This document shows, piece by piece, positions 27,401 to 33,515 of a stretch of 33,806 nucleotides of DNA. Made by a program: the position numbers and the translations under genes. The number at the start of each line of letters is the position of its first letter. Position 1 is the stretch's first letter. The notes below the pieces were generated by a model. The model did not search any database, was not told the origin of the DNA, and saw only the letters and a list, made by a program, of their open reading frames with translations. Source of the DNA: DATLYB01 sp964502525 (lineage in GTDB: Bacteria > Bacteroidota > Bacteroidia > Chitinophagales > CAIOSU01); assembly GCA_964502525.1 (NCBI GenBank), contig CAZCXH010000038.1:1-33806 (forward strand). Reading direction: 5' to 3'.

Positions 27401-29312
27401 AGGAACGATAACGGTTACTCCCAATATGACGGCAGGAGCGGCATCCTCAACGCCCACGCTGTGCATCAATACGGCATTGACCAACATCACACACCCCACG
27501 ACAGGTGCAACGGGCATTGGGAGTGCGAGTGGATTACCGGCAGGAGTATCGGCTGCGTGGGCATCGAATACCATAACTATCAGCGGCACCCCCACGGCAT
27601 CCGGAACGTTTAACTATAGCATCCCACTCACGGGAGGCTGCAGCAGTGCAAATGCAACAGGAACGATAACCGTTACTCCCAATAATACGGCAGGAGGGGC
27701 ATCCTCAACGCCCACGCTGTGCGTCAATACGGCATTGACCAACATCACGCACACAACGACAGGAGCAACGGGCATATCCAATGATGGCGTGTCGGGCGCA
27801 AACGGCTTGCCTGCGGGAGTATCCGCCACGTGGGCGTCCAATACCATAACGATCAGCGGCACCCCCACGGCAACGGGCACCTTTAATTACAGCATCGCGC
27901 TCACGGGCGGCTGCGGCAGCATAAATGCAACAGGAACGATAACCGTTTTAAATTCCGGTAGTCAAGCTGACCCACCTACTAACCTGCTTGTGGAAGTAAT
28001 TAAAAGCGGCTCTAATATGAATATCCGCCTTACGGTAACTCCAAGTTCCCCCAACGCTGGAGTGTGGACATGGTACAGGGACGCTGGAGCTTCGGCAACG
28101 GGAACCGCCTGTAACGCTTCTCCGACTGAGATCGCCTCAGGAGTGTCATCAATCACTGTTACGTCATCATCAGGCACGACCGGCATGTATAGCGTGCGTG
28201 CAGTTGCTTCCGGCTGCTATACCAGTTCTACCTGCCTGGAGCAATTCCTGGAAACCACAGATGTTGGCGCTGCTTATCCCACTACTGCCAATGCCCTCGT
28301 TTGGGGTCAGCGGAAAAACCACACGCATAACAGCAGCAGCTATACTTATCAGGCCGTTTTCCCGGTGAAAATCAACAGCGGCACGGCATCAGATGTTACC
28401 TGGACCTGGGATGCGGCAAACAATTTTTACAAATCAGCTACGAATCCGGGAGGCACTTGCACGGGCAGTGACTACTTCATATTAATTCCTACAAAAGACA
28501 ATGCCGCAACTTTCCAAACCAACTATAGCAATTGTATTATATGCTCGGATACATTACCTGGCTTCGATGACGGCAGTGGTGAATGGACAGGATGGAATAG
28601 ACAAAGATATCACTGGGATGATGAAGCCAATTCCTGTTGCTCAAGCGGCACACCGCTGCTGTTTAATGCAAGCAAAATATTTGTAAGCCCGATTACAAGC
28701 GCTGTAACTTATTGCAAGGCAATGGACGCTTCAGCCGGGGCTTGCACTGCTTCTTCACCTGCTTCATGTATTGAATTGGATGGCCCGCAGGAAACTTTTT
28801 TATATAAATACTCAGGGGTGTCGCCCTATCCATCGTCAACGACAACCTATAATGCCTGGGAAAATGCAACTACGAATGGTTGCGCCTCCACCAATACCCA
28901 GGAGTTGATCAATGTCGGTCAGGCGCTTAATGGTACCGTCAATGATTACATTGCGCAGCAACAGTTGGCGCCATCCGCAACCAATGAAACGTATTGCGTA
29001 GCTCAATTTGGCAAGGGGTGGAGAATGCCAACTGATGTTGAAGTCGGTCATACGAATGATAATACCGGAACCGGTAATGGTGATGTAAAGGCATACAGAA
29101 CAGAAACAACCTATACTAGTTCTACAATTATTTGGACGTCAAGCTGGTTTAGTAACTCTGCTTATAACGCAAATTCTAGCAGGCGATGGAATGTGAGAAT
29201 TGATAATGCTACTTTCCCGTCTGCCCAATATGGAAATTGGCAGATAAATACTGCTAGTGAAATCAGTTCAACCAGGGTGCTTCGTTGTGTCTTTGACGGA
29301 GGCTACAAATAA
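18456..29312 (+). CDS. Giant modular secreted/surface protein (3618 residues)
   Basis: The protein has a signal peptide ([19 protein letters not shown]). Approximate order after it: a Cys-containing N-terminal region (20-190); an Ig-like domain; a DUF1565-like parallel beta-helix start ([18 protein letters not shown], near 390-550); a glycine-rich block (550-870); several Ig/PKD-like repeats with the YQW...TTYYR pattern (900-1900); an inserted set of NGGxGY repeats (about 1526-1798); PKD-like blocks with GADxxVC and an [19 protein letters not shown] module (about 2125); seven 86-residue repeats (2561-3166); and a C-terminal module with [15 protein letters not shown] and a closing RCVFDGG, resembling FISUMP/DUF1566 domains. 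No recognisable type A or B T9SS domain ends it. A surface adhesin or matrix protein is likely. The frame is intact and a strong terminator follows. Confidence 0.9.
   Translation: [3618 protein letters not shown]
20105..21085 (+). repeat. Glycine-rich coding segment of the giant protein
   Basis: Over about 325 codons the giant protein is dominated by glycine, with Ser, Ala, Asn, Pro and Cys between. It includes collagen-like starts ([18 protein letters not shown]), uninterrupted GGGGGGGGGA, and pairs of Cys ([10 protein letters not shown]). Codon choice (GGC, GGT, GGA mixed) shows no simple DNA tandem unit. It directly follows the beta-helix-like segment. Confidence 0.85.
26136..27953 (+). 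repeat. Seven tandem 258-bp repeats (86 residues each) inside the giant gene
   Basis: Units start at 26136, 26394, 26652, 26910, 27168, 27426 and 27684. Each encodes (M/N)TAG..[13 protein letters not shown], then [40 protein letters not shown], and ends [17 protein letters not shown]. This is an Ig-like (cadherin-like/Big-type) domain with two cysteines. Units 2 and 3 are identical over roughly the first 120 bases. The seventh unit is the most divergent, with a four-residue insertion ([15 protein letters not shown]) and a different end. The long minus-strand frames here are shadows of the repeat. Confidence 0.95.
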
Positions 29313-29344
29313 TGGTTTCCTGATAAATTATCCACCCATAAAAA

Positions 29345-29375
29345 GGGCATCGGCAACCACCGGTGCCCTTTTTTT
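29345..29375 (+). terminator. Intrinsic terminator of the giant gene
   Basis: GGGCATCGG (29345-29353) pairs with CCGGTGCCC (29360-29368) with one G-T pair, preceded by A5 and followed by T7. It lies 33 bases after the stop codon. The A-run and T-run symmetry could make it work in both directions. Confidence 0.9.
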
Positions 29376-29380
29376 GTGCA

Positions 29381-29411
29381 CAGATGCCATCTCTGCCAGA
29401 GATGGCATCTG
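29381..29411. repeat. Perfect 14-bp hairpin after the terminator
   Basis: CAGATGCCATCTCT (29381-29394), loop GCC, AGAGATGGCATCTG (29398-29411). There is no T-run after it, so it is not an ordinary terminator. Confidence 0.8.
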
Positions 29412-29418
29412 TTTCCTC

Positions 29419-29479
29419 TTTTAAGAATATCAGAGGACAAAGGTTTTGTCCTGCTTTCGTTTCAGCCTCACCCCCGCCC
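29419..29479. repeat. 60-bp dispersed repeat, left copy
   Basis: This matches 31424-31486 in inverted orientation with only a few differences. The core AGGACAAA-GGT-TTTGTCCT (29434-29452) is itself a perfect hairpin. The two copies bracket the YD-like paralog gene and its surrounding hairpins. Confidence 0.8.
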
Positions 29480-29586
29480 TCCGGTCAGACCGGAGGAGTC
29501 CGGGCTGATTTCTTTTTGAATGAAAAAGTTAGGCAGATTGTTTTGCCGCATCCGCGGTCTTTGAATTTGTCGCGTGCCCTGGCGGT

Positions 29587-29825
29587 CGGGTGTACGGCAA
29601 ATTTTCGCACGTACCGTGCGACCCCTCCGGGGTCGAAGGGGCTTGGAAGGGCTATTTTCTACCAACATTTGACCCCTCCGGGGTCTTGAACCCCTGCCCG
29701 TCCGGTCAGGCGGGCGTAGGGTTCACATGTTGGTAGTAACAGTCACGGATAAATCCTTTTTGACCCCTTTAGGGGTCATACATTCCTTTCTTTGAGCCAT
29801 AGAGCAAAAATTTGCCGTACACCCG
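29587..29825. repeat. 239-bp element with terminal inverted repeats and nested hairpins
   Basis: Ends: CGGGTGTACGGCAAATTTT (29587-29605) and its exact reverse complement (29807-29825). Inside are CGCACG-TAC-CGTGCG, GACCCC-TCC-GGGGTC (twice), CTACCAACAT (29659-29668) facing ATGTTGGTAG (29727-29736), and GACCCC-TTTA-GGGGTC (29762-29777). The last is enclosed by GTAACAGTCAC (29736-29746) and GTGACTGTTAC (29833-29843). No coding frame is seen. Confidence 0.8.
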
Positions 29826-29892
29826 CCATCGGGTGACTGTTACGTGCAAATCTCCATTTGTACTAACTTTACCGGTAACGCAACCATTAAGC

Positions 29893-30966
29893 ATGAAACG
29901 CGCAATAGCCGGATTTATCATCATGTGCTCCTCCCTTGCCATGCACGCGCAGCGGGGCTGCCCCGTGGTGCGCGATACGGTGGTGAGCGGGCTGCAGGCG
30001 GGCAGCTTCAGCCGCCATCTTTTTGACGCTGCAGGCAAAGTTTACCAGATCAACTTTTATCAGCCGGGAACTGACCCCGAGGCGCCCTCGGACTTCACCC
30101 ACTATGCTGCGCTGAGCTATGACGGCTCGGGAAGGCTGTCGGGGATGCGTGTTTTCATGAACACCGCTGAACCGCTGGCAACCAGGGAAATCGAATATTC
30201 TTACAGGGATGGAAAAATCAGCCGCATGGGCATCGCGGAGCACGGAAACTCGTCATGGTCTATGAACTATGAGGTGAGCTATGACCAGGCGGGCAACATG
30301 AGCGCCATCGTCATTGACCGCCCTTCCATGAGGTGCAGCGACTGCGTTTTCAACGGCAGCTTTCTGGACATCGCATGGAGCAACGGCAACCCCGTTTCGT
30401 TCAATGTTGACCTCGAAGGCGCGGTGATCGGCATCGCGGCAACGTATGACAACCATCCCAACATTTACCGGAAGCTGGCAGACCACGAAGGACCTGTTGC
30501 ATTACTGCTGGCATCATCAAAAAACAACATGCTGCAATGGAAGGTGACCACTGACGGCACCGCCAAGGGCATCCCCGTGCGCGCGGGCAACAGCGGGCTG
30601 CAACGCGCCTACACCTATGACTCGAACAACGAGGTGACGCACATCATCAATATCCCTTCGCTGCTGGCGACATCGCCAGACGAGGCGCGTTACTTCACCA
30701 ACTGCAAGGCGGAGAAAGCGCCCTTCACGCTGCTGCCCGAAACGGCATTTTCAATGGATTCCATTGGCAGCAATGTAACGCTTCAGGGCGGCTTTATGTT
30801 CAAGGAGGATATTCAAATTTTCTCGGTCACCGGGCTTGCCACGCATTTCCTTCGCATCTACAAAATGAAACCCTCGCTCGATATCAGCGGGTTGCAGCCG
30901 GGCGTCTATTACGCGGAGCTGACCGATGGCAAAAAGGACTACCGCGCCCGCATTGTGAAATACTGA
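29893..30966 (+). CDS. Secreted YD/RHS-like beta-strand repeat protein (paralog 2)
   Basis: This 357-residue protein has a signal peptide (MKRAIAGFIIMCSSLAMHAQ). It aligns with the protein at 13729-14817 through the whole length: NYEVSYDQAGNMSAIVIDRP against SYDLGYDGNGKLRSIVLDPL, FLDIAWSNGNPVSFNVDLEG against FNLAWDNENIISADITLGG, then AYTYDSNNEVTHII. The C-terminus (LDISGLQPGVYYAELTDGKK, then RARIVKY) is T9SS-domain-like, but the usual PNP motif at the domain start is missing. An open frame reaches 29812, but it lies in repeat DNA; ATG 29893 opens the signal peptide. Base composition is more GC-rich than in paralog 1. Confidence 0.75.
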   Translation: MKRAIAGFIIMCSSLAMHAQRGCPVVRDTVVSGLQAGSFSRHLFDAAGKVYQINFYQPGTDPEAPSDFTHYAALSYDGSGRLSGMRVFMNTAEPLATREIEYSYRDGKISRMGIAEHGNSSWSMNYEVSYDQAGNMSAIVIDRPSMRCSDCVFNGSFLDIAWSNGNPVSFNVDLEGAVIGIAATYDNHPNIYRKLADHEGPVALLLASSKNNMLQWKVTTDGTAKGIPVRAGNSGLQRAYTYDSNNEVTHIINIPSLLATSPDEARYFTNCKAEKAPFTLLPETAFSMDSIGSNVTLQGGFMFKEDIQIFSVTGLATHFLRIYKMKPSLDISGLQPGVYYAELTDGKKDYRARIVKY

Positions 30967-30974
30967 TTGCCGCG

Positions 30975-30993
30975 CATGGAAATTTTTTCCATG
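30975..30993 (+). terminator. Possible terminator hairpin after YD-like paralog 2
   Basis: CATGGAAA (30975-30982), TTT, TTTCCATG (30986-30993) is a perfect stem starting 8 bases after the stop codon. There is no T-run after the stem, so termination is uncertain. Confidence 0.4.
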
Positions 30994-31000
30994 AGTTTCA

Positions 31001-31904
31001 CATGGGCAGTTCTAAAAATTCTACCATTTACTCCCTCTCCTTCTGGCTTGCCTATGCACACATTTAATTTTGGAGTAATAATAGCCCTCATCCTTGCCGG
31101 GCAAGCCTCATCCCGCCCTTCTCCAAAGGAGAAGGTGCCAGGACAGTTTTCCTATCCCGGCAAAAAAAATTACTGATTCCTGTTCACTGGTAAGATGGCT
31201 CGGACATCCCTCTCCTTCGTATGTGTTTAGCGCTTGAAGTATGCATCCTTTAACCCCGCGATTTATCGCGGGGATGAGAACCGATATCTCCATTGGCTTT
31301 AGCCCTGACAGGAAGATTGCAAACTGTCAAATCATGGCTAAAGCCATGCTGCCTGTGTCTTTGATGCCCCGGCATAAATGCCGGGGTTAACGGATGTGCT
31401 AAACACATACTCTTCTTCGGAGAGGGGGCGGGGGTAAGGCTGAAACGAAAGCAGGACAAAACCTTTGTCCTCTGGATATTCTAAAAAGATGTGTGCATAG
31501 ACAAGCCTCCGGAGGAGGGGACTTCCGCGCTCAACGCGGCTGTGCTCTGCAAGAATTTGTAACGCGCTCTGTTATTCCCCTCCCCGGAGGGGTTGGGATG
31601 GGCGCATTTTTCAAAGCGAAAATTTGTCGCGCGCCCTGGCGGTCAGACGGCTTCCTGATAAAGTTGCAAGACCATATATTATACAATTAACAATTAATAA
31701 AGCAGCCGTCAGACCGCTTTTATGCCCGCGCTGCCCCCCGCGTCCCGCGGGCGCATGTGAATAACCTCCCCAAAAAGGCGCTGGTTGTGATGATTCATCG
31801 CCATACCCCTGCATTCCCGTGTGGCGTGAACTAAAATATACAGTTTTGCGCTAACCCTCTTTGCAAGTCATGATGTTCCACCGGCTCGATTGGCTATTTT
31901 TACA
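31001..31904. repeat. Repeat-dense intergenic region with a 463-bp inverted-repeat element
   Basis: No gene is seen. 31001-31020 is a single copy of the 20-base end of the element at 31905. A larger element runs from GGCTTGCCTATGCACACAT (31045-31063) to its near-exact reverse complement (31489-31507, 18 of 19). Inside it a nested structure spans 31219-31410, with outer arms GTATGTGTTTAGC and GCTAAACACATAC. Inside those are CCCCGCGA-TTTA-TCGCGGGG (31254-31273), GGC-TTTA-GCC (31295-31304), ATGGC-TAAA-GCCAT (31334-31347) and CCCCGGCA-TAAA-TGCCGGGG (31367-31386). The 60-bp inverted copy lies at 31424-31486, and the first copy of another dispersed repeat at 31642-31731. Confidence 0.75.
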
Positions 31905-32146
31905 TATGGGCAGTTCTGAAAATTGTTCTTTTTATCGCCTCATCCCAAGAGGCTGTCTCAAAAGTCAGTGAAACCGTCATATTGAGCAAAGCGATCCGCA
32001 GGATGACGGATTCCGTCACTTTGTGCGGAAAATATCTCAACCTTTGAGCGTGAGATTCTTCGCTATCGCTCAGAATGACGGTATATTGAATTTTGCGCCT
32101 ATTGGGACCGCCTCGGCAAGTTGTTGAATTTTTAGAACTGCCCATA
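31905..32146. repeat. 242-bp MITE-like element
   Basis: Ends TATGGGCAGTTCTGAAAATT (31905-31924) and AATTTTTAGAACTGCCCATA (32127-32146) are reverse complements with one mismatch. Inside is a second inverted repeat, CCGTCATATTGAGC (about 31975) facing GCTCAGAATGACGG (about 32070), plus the small palindrome TGACGGA-TT-CCGTCA. There is no transposase. It ends 15 bases before the YihY-type start codon, so it probably supplies the promoter or leader of that gene. Confidence 0.75.
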
Positions 32147-32161
32147 AGAAGGATTAATGCT

Positions 32162-33121
32162 ATGTCAATCGTAAGCCGGATTATGAACAGCACACCCTGG
32201 ATGCACTCATTCTATGAGCGGGCTAAAGGCGTGACGCTGCCGGGCTTTGACAGTGTGCCTATTTATGACGTCATGGTGTTTTTTCGAAATGAGATTAAGC
32301 GCGATGTCATTTCGGTGAGGGCGAAGTCCATCGCGTTCACATTTTTTCTGGCGCTGTTTCCCGGGCTTATTTTCCTGTTCACGCTTATTCCCTACGTTCC
32401 CATTCCCAACCTTCAGAATAGCCTTATGAATTTCTTCATGGAGATGCTGCCGGGCGATACCTTCACCGTGCTGGAAAAAACCATCAGGGGCGTCATCCAG
32501 GAGCAGCGGGGCGGGCTGCTCTCCATCGGTCTGGTATTTGCGCTTTTCATCTCCACCAATGGCATGATGGCGATGATGGAATCGTTCGACAAGTCATATG
32601 CCGGTTTCGTCAAGCGCAACAGCCTCGTGAAGCGCTGGATTGCCCTCAAACTCACCATCGTCATTTTTTTCCTGCTCGTGCTTTCCATCATCACGATCAT
32701 CGAGGGCAACCATCTGCTGAAATGGGTTCTTAAAACTTTTGACATACTCTCGCCCTTCACCTTCCTTTTGTTCAGCACACTGAAATGGTTCATCATCGTG
32801 CTGCTGTTTTTCAATTCCATTTCGTTCATATATTATTACGGTCCTTCGCTGAAGAAAAAGTTCCGCTTCGTTTCTGCCGGCTCAACGCTGGCCACGCTGC
32901 TGGTGATACTGATTTCCATCGGCTTCTCTTATTTCATCAATAACTTCGGCAACTACAACCGCTTCTACGGCTCCATCGGCACCATCATCGCCCTGCAGAT
33001 ATATATCTACCTCAATGCTTTTGCCTTGCTGCTCGGCTTCGAGCTGAATGCCTCTATCACCATCAACAAAAACCTCAGAGATCTGCACCCGGTGGATGAT
33101 ATGCATGAGGGGAATGTGTAG
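32162..33121 (+). CDS. YihY/BrkB (UPF0761) family inner-membrane protein
   Basis: This 319-residue membrane protein has about six helices in the YihY pattern: RAKSIAFTFFLALFPGLIFLF, then a loop with LPGDTFTVLEKTIRGVIQEQ, GGLLSIGLVFALFISTNGMMA and MMESFDKSYAGFVKRNSLVKR, and finally GSIGTIIALQIYIYLNAFAL followed by LLGFELNASI. The family was once called ribonuclease BN, but that assignment is outdated; the molecular role is unknown. ATG 32162 is used; the frame extends to a TTG at 32093 through repeat DNA. It is flanked on both sides by repeats and has no operon partner. Confidence 0.88.
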   Translation: MSIVSRIMNSTPWMHSFYERAKGVTLPGFDSVPIYDVMVFFRNEIKRDVISVRAKSIAFTFFLALFPGLIFLFTLIPYVPIPNLQNSLMNFFMEMLPGDTFTVLEKTIRGVIQEQRGGLLSIGLVFALFISTNGMMAMMESFDKSYAGFVKRNSLVKRWIALKLTIVIFFLLVLSIITIIEGNHLLKWVLKTFDILSPFTFLLFSTLKWFIIVLLFFNSISFIYYYGPSLKKKFRFVSAGSTLATLLVILISIGFSYFINNFGNYNRFYGSIGTIIALQIYIYLNAFALLLGFELNASITINKNLRDLHPVDDMHEGNV

Positions 33122-33377
33122 GAAGGGTGGCGTGTCATGCGATGTGCGATGTACGTAATGCGTAAAACGGTGCATGCGCCCCAGCAGTCAGACGGCTTCC
33201 TGATAAAGTTGTAAAACCATATATTATACATCTGACAATTAATAAAGCAGCCGTCAGGCCGCTTTTATGCCCGCGCGCTTTCGCTCACCTCTGGCGAGTG
33301 AAGTTATTTGCGCGCGCGCTCGCGGGACGCGAGCGCAGGTGAGGGGGTTATGGATTCAAAACTACATCGCAACTGTC

Positions 33378-33515
33378 TTCATTGCCGTCCGCTTTAGCGG
33401 ACGGGTTGAGAATCAAGAGCAAAAGGGCTTTAGCCAAAATCCTAACTCAATTTTTTTGGCTAAATCCTCATAGCCTCATGCCTTTTTCCCATCCGCTAAA
33501 GCGGACGGCAATGAA
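33378..33515. repeat. 138-bp inverted-repeat element with hairpin ends
   Basis: 27-base arms (33378-33404 and 33489-33515) match in inverted orientation with one difference. Each arm contains its own perfect hairpin, CCGTCCGC-TTTA-GCGGACGG on the left and its TAAA-loop equivalent on the right. Inside, GGC-TTTA-GCC (33426-33435) and a later TTTTGGCTAAA form another pair. Confidence 0.85.

Noticed and set aside
26324..27880. Series of minus-strand open frames of about 83 residues at 258-base spacing
   Set aside because: They are antisense shadows of the tandem repeats in the giant gene and share its period exactly.
28990..29312. C-terminal lectin-like module as the variable region of a diversity-generating retroelement
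   Set aside because: No reverse transcriptase, template repeat or accessory gene is seen in the window, and the end fits a FISUMP/DUF1566-type module.
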